A stretch of DNA of 41,551 bases from Labilibaculum sp. Lineage in GTDB: Bacteria > Bacteroidota > Bacteroidia > Bacteroidales > Marinifilaceae. The translations under genes and the position numbers were made by a program. Numbering within the stretch: position 1 is the stretch's first letter; the number at the start of each line of letters is the position of its first letter. The DNA is taken from assembly GCA_016342745.1 (NCBI GenBank), contig JAEINT010000027.1:1-41551 (forward strand), read 5' to 3'. This document shows, one piece after another, positions 1 to 9,573 of this stretch. The notes under the pieces were generated by a model, which did no database searches, was not told the DNA's origin, and was given only the letters and a program-made list of their open reading frames with translations.

Positions 1-444
1 CCGGCATCTGCTACTGGAGCTGTTGTATCGTCAATTGTTATTGTCTGATTCTGTGTACTTGAATTTCCTGATCCATCGGTATAAGTCCAAACGACTGTTG
101 TACTTGCCGTGATTGGGAAAGTCTGTGTATGTGTTCCTGTTACTGCGCCATCACAATTATCTGTGGCTGTTGGTGCGGTTAAACTAGTTACTTCACACTG
201 CTCAGTGATAGTTGCCAATGTTCCGGCATCTGCTACTGGAGCTGTTGTATCATCAATTGTTATTGTTTGATTTTGTGTACTTGAATTTCCTGATCCATCA
301 GTATAAGTCCAAACGACTGTTGTACTTGTCGTGATTGGGAAAGTCTGTGTGTGTGTTCCGGTTACGGCACCATCACAATTATCTGTGGCAGTTGGTGCTG
401 TTAAACTAGTTACTTCACACTGCTCAGTGATAACTGCCAATGTT
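1..444 (-). repeat. Two tandem 222-bp coding repeats
   Basis: Positions 1-222 and 223-444 are near-identical units with a period of exactly 222 bp (74 codons). A diverging third unit begins at 445, and the array continues past the left edge. The two copies differ at roughly a dozen bases, nearly all at third codon positions, with only about two amino-acid changes. Confidence 0.93.
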
Positions 445-1376
445 CCGGCATCTGCTACTGGAGCAATTAAATCCTCAACAGTTACAGTAGCATTACAAGT
501 ACTAACATTAGCTGAAGCATCAGCAACAGTTAACACAACTGTATTTGCACCAAGATCAGCACAAATAAAATTAGTTTTATCAAGGGATAAAGTAAGAGAT
601 GCAGCAGATGTACAATTATCAGAACTACCATTATCAATTTGATTGGCAGCTATACTCACATTTCCTGTTGCATCTAACTGAATCGTGATATTTTGACAAA
701 CAGCTATTGGGTCGGTTATATCCTCAACCGTAACATTACTCTTATCTGTTAATTCAATACCACAAGTTGTTGTTGAATTTACAGCATAAACATTATAGAT
801 TGTATTTACCGCAGGCGTAACATCAAAAGTTATATTTCCGCCAGTTCCTGAAACTGCAGAGCCAACTGAACTATCATCACTATCTAAACGCAATTGATAA
901 TCTATTCCAGACACACTATTTTGCAAAGTTATTGTAGCTGTACCACTTGGACAAATTGTAGGATCTGAAACGACAAGAGAATGATCAGGCAAAGAACTAA
1001 CCGTTACAGTTAAATTCATATCAGCAGAAAGACAGGCACTTGCCGTTTCTTCGTATGCATTTACCACATAATCTCCCGCTACTACATTCCAAACAATCTC
1101 AATTACACTTTCACCACTGACAATAGCCTCACTATATTGTATGCCTGCAGCAATACCGTCTTCGTCTGCAACGGCAGATCCACCATTATAAATTGTACCG
1201 CCTTGTACGGACCAAAAAATAGTCGAACCAGCAAATCCTTCAACCTTATATAATCTTGTCTCTCCAGAGCATACGTCCTCGGTAGCGGACAACACTGTTT
1301 GAGCATTAAGATCAACTTTAGTCAAAGTAATCAGAATAACCAGTATGAAAATTTTTATGTGTAAAAGTTTCGTCAA
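1..1376 (-). CDS. Secreted multi-repeat surface protein, HYR-like repeats (3' end outside window)
   Basis: An open frame with no stop runs on the minus strand from an in-frame TGA near 1400 to the left edge, giving about 458 codons. The first plausible start is a TTG at 1376, followed by a typical signal peptide (hydrophobic FILVILITL, ending LNAQ, residues 1 to about 26). No in-frame ATG lies between the stop and the signal peptide, so the start codon is uncertain. The mature part begins with Ig/PKD-like segments, then one HYR-like module (AVCQNITIQLDATGN onwards), then tandem 74-residue units containing TEQCEVTSL and DNCDG. Two complete units lie in the window and a third starts at the edge. 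Similar repeats are common in secreted Bacteroidota adhesin-like proteins. The cell-anchoring C-terminus is not visible. The encoded substrate or partner is unknown. Confidence 0.8.
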   Translation of the reverse strand, partial: MTKLLHIKIFILVILITLTKVDLNAQTVLSATEDVCSGETRLYKVEGFAGSTIFWSVQGGTIYNGGSAVADEDGIAAGIQYSEAIVSGESVIEIVWNVVAGDYVVNAYEETASACLSADMNLTVTVSSLPDHSLVVSDPTICPSGTATITLQNSVSGIDYQLRLDSDDSSVGSAVSGTGGNITFDVTPAVNTIYNVYAVNSTTTCGIELTDKSNVTVEDITDPIAVCQNITIQLDATGNVSIAANQIDNGSSDNCTSAASLTLSLDKTNFICADLGANTVVLTVADASANVSTCNATVTVEDLIAPVADAGTLAVITEQCEVTSLTAPTATDNCDGAVTGTHTQTFPITTSTTVVWTYTDGSGNSSTQNQTITIDDTTAPVADAGTLATITEQCEVTSLTAPTATDNCDGAVTGTHTQTFPITASTTVVWTYTDGSGNSSTQNQTITIDDTTAPVADA

Positions 1377-1698
1377 GCGATCTGTTTTAATGTAAATTCA
1401 ATTATAATTTGTAAAAATATACTATTAATTTATAATAACTATAACATCTATACGGCGATTGTTAAAAAGTGTTTAGTTTTTTTATAATTAAATAGATTTT
1501 TTATTTGTTTAATATTCATAAAACCGCTACAAACCCGTCCATTTTCCATAAGAAATCATAACGATAAATATCACTAATCTAATATAAAAGTACTTTAATC
1601 CAGTAAAGTTGTTATTTCATGGAATATATGCAACAACTCCAAATTATTCGATATCCCAACAAACACTTACATGTCAAATCTAATAGAATTCTTTTTAT
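1377..1698. other. AT-rich intergenic region, 322 bp
   Basis: This gap separates the 1326-residue surface protein gene from the next surface protein gene downstream on the minus strand. No coding frame of note is present, and no sorting-domain-like sequence follows the stop at 1699 in any minus frame. A TAnnTTTG match on the minus strand (rc of 1675-1682, TAGATTTG) is a possible but distant promoter for the downstream gene. The string TTTGTAGCGG (rc near 1525-1535) recurs in other gaps of the window. Confidence 0.6.
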
Positions 1699-4600
1699 TT
1701 ACTCATGATAAATACCCTTTGGACTTGGCTCTGCTACAACTGAGAAAGTTTCCGCTTTAGAGCAAGACTTAGCATCCGTTACCGTTACAGTATATCCACC
1801 AACTCCTAAACCTGTAGCATCAGGTAAATTCAAACCACCATCATGACTCCAAGAGTAATTATAAAACGGGCTACTTCCAAATGGCGTTCCTTTAGAAACA
1901 TCCACATTTAACGTCCCATTACTTCCATCTGAACACATATTACTTGAAGAATTCAATGAAACTACCGGATGGGGATTAATAAAAATCCCTGAAATATTTT
2001 CGGTATTACTACATCCATTTGATTTAGTTACAGTCAAAGAAAAATCTTTTGCAACCAAAACAGATGTCGAATAAATCACACTTGTATTAGCCGAAATTGA
2101 ATTTGCAACATCAGCAGCTGGCGTCCATAAATAAGAATCATCCCCATTACTATTTTGAATTGTTGATTTTAAATTGATAACTTCTCCACTACAATACTCT
2201 AATTTGTCCGTACTAATTGTAAAATGTGAATTCTCATTCACTGTTAAAACCATACTATCAGTATCAATACAAGATGCAGATGCCGAGGAAGATTCTTTCA
2301 CAGTTAGTGTATAAGTATATGAACCATATGGAATATCTGCAGCGACAGTAGGATTTGGAGCATTAACATTATTCAAATAACCAAGCCCCGCATTAGGAGA
2401 ACAAGACCACTCATAATAAATACCTCCACCTCCTTCTAACTGCACTGTTTCACCTTCACAAATCGTTTTTGCAGGTCCAGCTTCTGCTGCAATGGGTGTC
2501 ACTGCAGGCATTACAATATCAAAACTTGCCGATCGACATGCAAATCGATCTTGCACAGATATGGTGTGCGTTGCTCCAACCGTAGGATCACTTAATGTAA
2601 AAACATTATTATCTTGAAAAGCTCCTCCATCTAAACTGTACTGATAATCCGCTGGATCTAAGCCAAACTTTAAATCAACAGTAATCGTAGCAACTGGTGT
2701 AGCGCCTAAACAAGACACCAAACTTGTTGGTGAGGCCTCAATTTCAGGGACATCTATTATCGTTACAACTTTTTCATAATAATCAGGAGCAGAACAAGGA
2801 CAATTCTTTAAAAAAGATAATCGCAATTCTTCATCTCCCTCAATATCATCATCTGATAATGCCTTATAGTAATAAACCAATTCATCCATTCCGGCAGGCA
2901 ATGTCACCGTAGTTGGTATTTTACCATCTCCTATCTGGTTTCCAGCTGCATCCACATATAAATAATCAACCCCATTTTCTGCAGAACCTGAAATATTCAA
3001 ATCAAACGTCATTTCATCTTCAAAATCCTCTTTTCGAACAAATTTGATATAACTACCACCGCAACCTTCGTACATGAAATCAACATCGTCTTCAACACCA
3101 ATTCCATTTTGAATTTCAACTTCATTTGATTTAAAACTCTCTGCTTCCAGAAAAACAGCTGAATCATAGGTCCTATCGGATACATCAGCAATTATCAATC
3201 GAATATGATAAGTTTGACAAGGCACCACATCTGCACTTGCAGTCAGCACAATTGTTCTACCATCAAATTGAGTCGCAAAACCTCCTGTCCCATCTACGTA
3301 AAATGAAGCATTTCCACACCCTTGGTCATTTACATTATTAATTGTAACAAAATTTGTACTAGAAGGCAAAAGAGCTATATTCTCTCCTCCATTTAAAAAT
3401 GGTCCGGAAATCCCTGGCCCACTTAAAATAAAACCAAATACATCATTATACGCTCCACAAGCATACTCGGGATATTCCTCAGAAGCAAACAAATACCTAA
3501 ATTCTAGCTTATCTCCAGCAGGCACAAAATCAAATTCTAAAATCTGAACATCTCTCGCATTAGTATTTAATCTTGTAACATCAGAATCAGCAGTTGCACC
3601 ATCAATATTTGAACTTTCATTTGTTTTATCATTTCGCCCCTCTGCATCTCGTACCTTACCCGTAGATATAATCACACCAGATGATAAAGGAAAATCTGAG
3701 GTACCAGCATTAAAATAGCCAACGCCATCTTTTTCATCTCCTGAATAACTTATATTATCTGCAGTCAAACAACCAGTCACTAAAACATTTCGAACCAAAC
3801 CTTCAGAATCATATTTGTCCTCAGGGCTTTGGCGATTAACTTCTATTGAATCTTCTGACGGAAAATCATCATCAACAATTGTTACCATAACCATTTGGGT
3901 TCCATTTTCAGTACCACCCACAACACTAGACACACTAACATTCAAGCTTTCGTCTCCTTCAACATCTGTATCATTAACAGCACTAACTGTGATACTTGCA
4001 CTTAAACTCCCTTGAGGAACAACTATTTGCAATTTGGATATTGCGTAATCTGAAGTCGAAGCCGTCCCAGACATTGCGAGATTAACAAGGACATCGGTTG
4101 AAGCAATTCCAGTTAAAGTAGCTGTAAGAAAAGCGTTTCCCCCATTCTCGTCAATTGAACTTGGCGAAACAGACAAGCTAACTTCAGGAATAAAAGCAAG
4201 CACAGTAACAACAGCATTACACGTAGATGAATTTCCACTAGCATCAGAAACAGTAAGAATAACAGTGTTTGTTCCAACGTCGGCATTGGAAAAATTGGAC
4301 TTATTCACCGACATAGAGCTGATTGCGCAATTATCTGTACTTCCATTATCGACATCAGCAGCTGTTATGCTTGCATTCCCAGACGCATTCAACTGAACAG
4401 TTATATTTTTGCATTGAGCCGTAGGGTTTAAATCATCAACAACTGTTACCGTTGATGAACAAGTTGATTTATTTCCAGCCTCATCTTCAACAGTAAGAGT
4501 TACCGTATTAGCACCTAAATTTGAGCAATCAAAAGAGTTTTTATCCAAACTCAATAATAAATTGGCATTCACCGTCTCAACATCACTACTTCCATTGTTT

Positions 4601-5679
4601 ATATTTACTGGAGTTATGATTGCATTTCCAGATGCATCAAGATAAACCGTATGATCTTTACATTTAGCTACCGGAGTTGCACCACTAGCAATTACATTTA
4701 AGGTATAATCTTCGACTTCCCCATAATAAATATCAGTACATGCATTCCCCCCTCCAAACCAATCAATTCTAACTCTCATTGTAATTTCGCCAATAACTCC
4801 TGATGGTGGAGTTATCGTTGCAGTATACTTCCCACTTCCAGCCGAAGTTGAAATTGTTTCATTTGCACCATCAAAATTCCCATCTTTATTCCAATCTACC
4901 CAAAGTTCACACTCATAACCATTATTATAATAACTTGGCGTGACTGTTAGAGTGTAATTCTGTGCAGGATTCAAATCTGTAGATAAATTTGTATAATCCA
5001 TAAATCCACTAGAGTTACTATTATTATCTATATCACCAATATTTACATTAGAAATATAAGCATAAGAATAGCTATTGGTATACCTTCCAGTAGGTATACA
5101 ATACGTCACACTCTCACCAGTAACCTCAACATCATCAATTCTATAATACTCATAATTACCTGTCCCGTTTTTAAATTGCACACGAACTTGTAAAGTTGAT
5201 CCACTTAAACCTGTGATAGAAGCATTTCGATCCGTGTTATTACTTGAAAAATCATCGTACCACGGACTACTAGAAAAATCCTGCCAACTACCACCATCAA
5301 TTCTGTATTGGAAAAGAATATAATCCTCATCTATATTATCTTTAGGCTCCAGCCCACCAGCTTCCTGAGCATTAATCGAGACTGACACATTAGAATAACC
5401 TGCAATATTTATTGAACTAGTAAGCCATTCTGCAACTTGCCTATTATTATCACGGATCTCCAACTTTTGATTCTCCACTCGAAACCAATTTGCTCCAACA
5501 TACCCGGAAGTGCTCCAACGACCACTCTCTGAAGAATTACCATTATCACCAGAAAAGTCCTCACTCCAAATTATTGTTTGAGCTTGAATAGCGTCAACGA
5601 AACTAAAACCAAATATGAATAGAAGGATAATCTTAAAAGAGAAAAACGAAAGAAGTTTTTTGTGAACTGAATCTTGCAT
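1699..5679 (-). CDS. Secreted choice-of-anchor L surface protein, GEVED/HYR/Calx-beta/SprB modules (1326 aa)
   Basis: A signal peptide (residues 1-34, ending IQAQ) is followed by a beta-rich domain that opens IWSEDFSG (35-190). A GEVED domain (about 194-330, with the name motif GEVEDYTL) comes next. Two HYR-like repeats (about 335-415 and 418-495), a Calx-beta domain (498-605) and a choice-of-anchor L domain (about 610-850, cysteine-containing, FASEEYPEYACGAYNDVFGF) follow. The rest holds a second Calx-beta-like segment (855-975), PKD-like segments and a SprB-like repeat near the end (1236-1318). The protein stops at PSPKGIYHE with no visible type IX sorting domain. It is probably exported across the inner membrane and may sit on the cell surface, but how it is anchored is unclear. 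It is a paralogue of the 1025-residue protein upstream. Function is unknown; adhesion is an inference from domain types. Confidence 0.88.
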   Translation of the reverse strand: MQDSVHKKLLSFFSFKIILLFIFGFSFVDAIQAQTIIWSEDFSGDNGNSSESGRWSTSGYVGANWFRVENQKLEIRDNNRQVAEWLTSSINIAGYSNVSVSINAQEAGGLEPKDNIDEDYILFQYRIDGGSWQDFSSSPWYDDFSSNNTDRNASITGLSGSTLQVRVQFKNGTGNYEYYRIDDVEVTGESVTYCIPTGRYTNSYSYAYISNVNIGDIDNNSNSSGFMDYTNLSTDLNPAQNYTLTVTPSYYNNGYECELWVDWNKDGNFDGANETISTSAGSGKYTATITPPSGVIGEITMRVRIDWFGGGNACTDIYYGEVEDYTLNVIASGATPVAKCKDHTVYLDASGNAIITPVNINNGSSDVETVNANLLLSLDKNSFDCSNLGANTVTLTVEDEAGNKSTCSSTVTVVDDLNPTAQCKNITVQLNASGNASITAADVDNGSTDNCAISSMSVNKSNFSNADVGTNTVILTVSDASGNSSTCNAVVTVLAFIPEVSLSVSPSSIDENGGNAFLTATLTGIASTDVLVNLAMSGTASTSDYAISKLQIVVPQGSLSASITVSAVNDTDVEGDESLNVSVSSVVGGTENGTQMVMVTIVDDDFPSEDSIEVNRQSPEDKYDSEGLVRNVLVTGCLTADNISYSGDEKDGVGYFNAGTSDFPLSSGVIISTGKVRDAEGRNDKTNESSNIDGATADSDVTRLNTNARDVQILEFDFVPAGDKLEFRYLFASEEYPEYACGAYNDVFGFILSGPGISGPFLNGGENIALLPSSTNFVTINNVNDQGCGNASFYVDGTGGFATQFDGRTIVLTASADVVPCQTYHIRLIIADVSDRTYDSAVFLEAESFKSNEVEIQNGIGVEDDVDFMYEGCGGSYIKFVRKEDFEDEMTFDLNISGSAENGVDYLYVDAAGNQIGDGKIPTTVTLPAGMDELVYYYKALSDDDIEGDEELRLSFLKNCPCSAPDYYEKVVTIIDVPEIEASPTSLVSCLGATPVATITVDLKFGLDPADYQYSLDGGAFQDNNVFTLSDPTVGATHTISVQDRFACRSASFDIVMPAVTPIAAEAGPAKTICEGETVQLEGGGGIYYEWSCSPNAGLGYLNNVNAPNPTVAADIPYGSYTYTLTVKESSSASASCIDTDSMVLTVNENSHFTISTDKLEYCSGEVINLKSTIQNSNGDDSYLWTPAADVANSISANTSVIYSTSVLVAKDFSLTVTKSNGCSNTENISGIFINPHPVVSLNSSSNMCSDGSNGTLNVDVSKGTPFGSSPFYNYSWSHDGGLNLPDATGLGVGGYTVTVTDAKSCSKAETFSVVAEPSPKGIYHE

Positions 5680-6253
5680 AGGGAAATACTTTCAGAGTTT
5701 TACAGGGACGAACAAATTAGGGTCAAAAATAATTATTTTTACCTCAATTCGTACACTACGCAGAAAAAGAATATTTGTTTAATTATTTTTTAACAAAAAC
5801 ATTCACAAACCCTTAATAATATTCAGTATAAATTATTAAAGGTAAATAGCAAGGAGCGTTGGATTTACCCTAATTACAGTACTTCCAAAATGAGTCATGT
5901 TTGCTTCACTAGAACTACTCACTGTATTATAATTGATTGCAGTTTTTCAAGAAATATAATATATTTCATCCTAAAATACGTTGACGACAATGGGACTTAT
6001 TTATGAAGTCAACAAAATTATACATTAGGATAAAAATTATTAATTCTATGCCAAGAAGAAGAAGAAGAAGAGACAATGCCTTTTTTACATGAAATAAATA
6101 CAGTATTGGCTAGAAATCATGATAATATAGATTGGAATAACCCATGACTTTATATCATCCATACAAAAACATGTAAATAACCACCGACTCAAAAGGTCAA
6201 ATATTTGAAGAAATAATTAGAAGATGAAAAGTTTAATGCAAAAACCTTGATTT
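5680..6253. other. AT-rich intergenic region between paralogous surface protein genes, 574 bp
   Basis: No convincing gene is present. It holds a 7-bp inverted repeat GGTAAAT/ATTTACC (5841-5847 and 5863-5869) that could weakly terminate the minus-strand gene ending at 6254. A short (AGA)n simple repeat at 6053-6071 lies inside a 14-codon plus-strand frame (6048-6092) that I do not consider a gene. A TAnnTTTG match on the minus strand (5724-5731) sits ahead of the 1326-residue protein gene. Confidence 0.6.
5724..5731 (-). promoter_or_regulatory. Candidate -7 element (TATTTTTG) for the 1326-aa surface protein
   Basis: The minus strand reads TATTTTTG, matching the Bacteroidota -7 consensus TAnnTTTG, 45 bp ahead of the ATG at 5679. 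No well-spaced TTG -33 element was found. Confidence 0.45.
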
Positions 6254-9200
6254 CTACTCATGATAAATGCCTTTAGGACTTGGTTCAGCACCTACATCAT
6301 ATGTCTCAGCTTTAGAACAAGACTTAGCATCCGTTACCGTAAGAGTATATGTTCCAACTCCTAAACCTGTAGCATTAGGTAAATTCAAACCTCCATCATG
6401 ACTCCAAGAGTAATTATAGAATGGACTTGCACCCAATGGAGTTCCTCCAGATACATCTACATTCAGAGTACCGTTACTCCCATCTGAACAGATATTACTT
6501 GATCCATTAAGAGAAATAACTGGATGCGGATTAACCAATACACCAGAAATATATTCAGTATTACTACAACCATTCGATTTTGTCACAGTTAAAGAAAAAT
6601 CTTTAGCACTCAAAGTAATGACACTATAAGTCGCAGTAGTATTAGCCGAAGTAGAATTGGCAATTCCTGCAACAGGAGTCCATGAATAAGAGTCGCCACC
6701 ATTTCCATTTAAGATGGTAGAAGACAAACCAATTACTTCTCCACTGCAATACTCTGTCTTATCAGAAACTATCGTAAAGTGGGAGTTTTCTTTGACAGTC
6801 AAAACCATAAAATCCGTATCAACACATGAGGCTGTTGCAGAATTAGACTCTTTAACCGTTAGGGTATACGTGTAAATACCAAATGGAATATCATCCGCTA
6901 CTGTAGGACTAGAAGAATTTACATTATTCAAATATGTTAATCCAGATGCAGGAGAACAAGACCATTCGTAATAAATACCTCCACTTCCGTTTAACTGAAC
7001 TGTTTCACCTTCACAAATCTCTTTTGAAGGCCCAGCTTCCGCTGCAATAGGAGTTACAGCCGGAATCGTAACATCAAAATCTTCTGAGCTACATGCAAAT
7101 TTATCCTGAACTGTTATTGTATAAACAGATCCAACTGGAGGATTGGTTAAGGTAAACACATTATCATCTTGAAAGCCCCCCCCCTCCAAACTATACTGAT
7201 AATCTGAGGGATCAAGACCCGATTTAAGATCAATAGTTATTGTAGCAACTGGAGTAGCTCCCAAACAAGACACCAAACTTGTTGGAGATGCCTCGATTTC
7301 TGGAACATCAATAATAGTAACTACCTTCTCGTAGTAATCTGGCGCAGAACAAGGACAACTTTTCAAGAAAGACAATCTCATCTCTTCATTACCCTCAATA
7401 CCTGTATCAGAAAGAGCTTTATAATAATACGACAACTCAGCTACACCAGCTGGAAGTGTAACTGTTTCAGGCAATTTACCATCTCCTATTTGTGCACCAA
7501 ACTGATCGACATAAATATAATCAACACCGTTCTCTGCCGATCCAGATATATTTAAATCAAAAGTTAATTCAGTTCCAATATCTTCAGTACGTAAAAATTT
7601 AATATAACTACCTGTACATCCTTCATACATATTCTCTATATCATCATTAATACCGATTCCATTCTGTATTAACACCTCATTAGATTTAAAACTTTCCGCC
7701 TCCAAAAATACAGCAGAATTATATGCATCATCCCAAACATCAGCAATTATCAATCTAATATGATAAGTTTGACAAGCAACAACATCCGCATTTGCAGTAA
7801 GAACTATCGTTCGTCCATCAAATTGAGTTGCAAAACCACCTGCTCCATCAACATAATAGGAAGAATTACCACATCCCTGATCATTTACATTATTGATCGT
7901 AACAAAATCTGTACTTGATGGTAACAGAGCTATATTCTCTCCACCATTTAAAAATGGGCCAGAAATTCCTGGACCACTCAAAATAAAACCAAAGACATCA
8001 TTGTAAGCACCACAAGCATACTCTGGATATTCTTCAGAAGCAAACAAATACCTGAATTCAAGTTTATCTCCAGCAGGAACAAAATCAAACTCTAAAATCT
8101 GAACATCCCTTGCACTACCATTCAATCTAGTAACATCCGCATCAACGGTTGCACCACCAATATTATCCGTGGCGTTACCACTATTAGGTCCCTCCGCCTT
8201 TCTCACCTGTCCTGTTGACATAATAAGTCCTGAGGATAATGGAAAATCCGAAGATCCAGCATTAAAATAGCCCACACCAAGAGTTTGGTCACCGCTGTAT
8301 TGAACACCACTAGCGGTCAAACAACCCGTTACAAGAACATTCTGAACTAATTCATTGGGCGAATAACCATTTTCAGGGCTCTGTCGATCTACTTGTATCG
8401 GATCAGTTGATGGCATGTCATCATCTACTATGGTAACGATAACCATTTGCGTACCATCTTCCGTTCCATTAACTACATTAATAACACTTATATTCAAGTT
8501 CTCATCCCCTTCAATATCCGTATCATTTACAGTGGTCAAATTAATACTTGCAGAAAGATTACCTGCAGGTATTACGATACTATTGTTTAAACTATAATCT
8601 ACACCTGTGGCAGTTCCAGAAAAACCTAATGTCACAGTAACATCTGAAGCTTGAACACCATTTAAAGAAGCAATGATATTCGTACCACCGCCTTCTTCAG
8701 CAATAGAATTAGCTCCAACTGATAAAGAAACTAAATCAGTTCTGTCCCCATACACAACAACATTATCAAAAAAGTAATATTCATTACCGTTATCATTATT
8801 CACAACGACTCTAATTTCCAAACTGCTTCCACTCAAACCACTTACTGAAGCTGTAACTGACCCAAAATCATTATACCTTTCCTCAAAATTAACCCATGCA
8901 CCACTTCCATCAAGCCGATATTGACACCTTATAAAATCATCATTTTCCATTGTCCCATTTTCACTTAGATCTAATGAAACTCGAACATTTGCATATCCAA
9001 CTATTGAAATACTCTCAGAATTCCATCTCGCATCACCATCAACATCGCGAAAATACAATCTCCTTGCTCCACCCAGAATCCTTATGTAATCTTGATTATT
9101 CGACAAAGTACAATCGGAATAATCCAAGCTCCACTTGGAAACTCCTCCGGGGTAGCTTCCTAAATTTCCTGATCCATTAACTCCAGACCCATTGGTATAT

Positions 9201-9331
9201 CCAGAAAAATCCTCACTCCAAATAGTAATTTGAGCAGTAAGTTCAGCAGTAAAACCAAGACATATTATTATTACAAATAATAATTTGGAAAGTATACGAG
9301 AAAGATATTCTTTTTGAGTAGAGTTTTGCAT
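6254..9331 (-). CDS. Secreted choice-of-anchor L surface protein, Calx-beta/SprB modules (1025 aa)
   Basis: A signal peptide (residues 1-34, ending LTAQ) precedes an N-terminal beta-rich domain starting IWSEDFSG (35-198). A Calx-beta domain (200-305), a choice-of-anchor L domain (about 310-550), a second Calx-beta-like segment, PKD-like segments and a terminal SprB-like repeat follow. From residue 200 onward it aligns almost end to end with residues 498-1326 of the neighbouring downstream gene, including a 68-residue block (407-474) identical in protein but with many synonymous DNA differences. It lacks the GEVED and HYR modules of its neighbour. It ends with the same PSPKGIYHE tail and no visible type IX sorting domain. 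It probably acts outside the cell or on its surface; the ligand is unknown. Confidence 0.88.
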   Translation of the reverse strand: MQNSTQKEYLSRILSKLLFVIIICLGFTAELTAQITIWSEDFSGYTNGSGVNGSGNLGSYPGGVSKWSLDYSDCTLSNNQDYIRILGGARRLYFRDVDGDARWNSESISIVGYANVRVSLDLSENGTMENDDFIRCQYRLDGSGAWVNFEERYNDFGSVTASVSGLSGSSLEIRVVVNNDNGNEYYFFDNVVVYGDRTDLVSLSVGANSIAEEGGGTNIIASLNGVQASDVTVTLGFSGTATGVDYSLNNSIVIPAGNLSASINLTTVNDTDIEGDENLNISVINVVNGTEDGTQMVIVTIVDDDMPSTDPIQVDRQSPENGYSPNELVQNVLVTGCLTASGVQYSGDQTLGVGYFNAGSSDFPLSSGLIMSTGQVRKAEGPNSGNATDNIGGATVDADVTRLNGSARDVQILEFDFVPAGDKLEFRYLFASEEYPEYACGAYNDVFGFILSGPGISGPFLNGGENIALLPSSTDFVTINNVNDQGCGNSSYYVDGAGGFATQFDGRTIVLTANADVVACQTYHIRLIIADVWDDAYNSAVFLEAESFKSNEVLIQNGIGINDDIENMYEGCTGSYIKFLRTEDIGTELTFDLNISGSAENGVDYIYVDQFGAQIGDGKLPETVTLPAGVAELSYYYKALSDTGIEGNEEMRLSFLKSCPCSAPDYYEKVVTIIDVPEIEASPTSLVSCLGATPVATITIDLKSGLDPSDYQYSLEGGGFQDDNVFTLTNPPVGSVYTITVQDKFACSSEDFDVTIPAVTPIAAEAGPSKEICEGETVQLNGSGGIYYEWSCSPASGLTYLNNVNSSSPTVADDIPFGIYTYTLTVKESNSATASCVDTDFMVLTVKENSHFTIVSDKTEYCSGEVIGLSSTILNGNGGDSYSWTPVAGIANSTSANTTATYSVITLSAKDFSLTVTKSNGCSNTEYISGVLVNPHPVISLNGSSNICSDGSNGTLNVDVSGGTPLGASPFYNYSWSHDGGLNLPNATGLGVGTYTLTVTDAKSCSKAETYDVGAEPSPKGIYHE

Positions 9332-9528
9332 AAGCTAACATTTCAGAATTATCTGGAACATAAATAATCAATGCTAAAAGTTAATTAATTATTCTTAAGT
9401 CATACGGAGAAAACTTAATTTTGTTTAAAATTTATTGAATTAATTAACTGAACAACAAAGCATACACACATAAACACAGTCAAAACAAAATCATTTTCAA
9501 CAAACACAAACACTAAACAGAATCGACT

Positions 9529-9536
9529 ACCTTTGA
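9529..9536 (+). promoter_or_regulatory. Candidate -7 element (TACCTTTG) for the HAD phosphatase
   Basis: TACCTTTG fits TAnnTTTG and lies 37 bp before the ATG at 9574. No clear TTG is found at the expected upstream distance. Confidence 0.5.
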
Positions 9537-9573
9537 CACAAACAACACAATGACAATCGAAGCTTGAAATACC

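Noticed and set aside
1-444. CRISPR array as an explanation of the left-edge repeats
   Set aside because: The units are 222 bp, contiguous without spacers, and in frame with a protein.
331-1315. Plus-strand and alternate-frame open frames inside the left-edge surface gene
   Set aside because: They lie inside a longer minus-strand frame with a signal peptide and clear repeat domains; they have no own features.
6048-6092. A 14-codon plus-strand frame reading MPRRRRRRDNAFFT
   Set aside because: It arises from an (AGA)n simple repeat, is very short, and has no promoter or conservation evidence.
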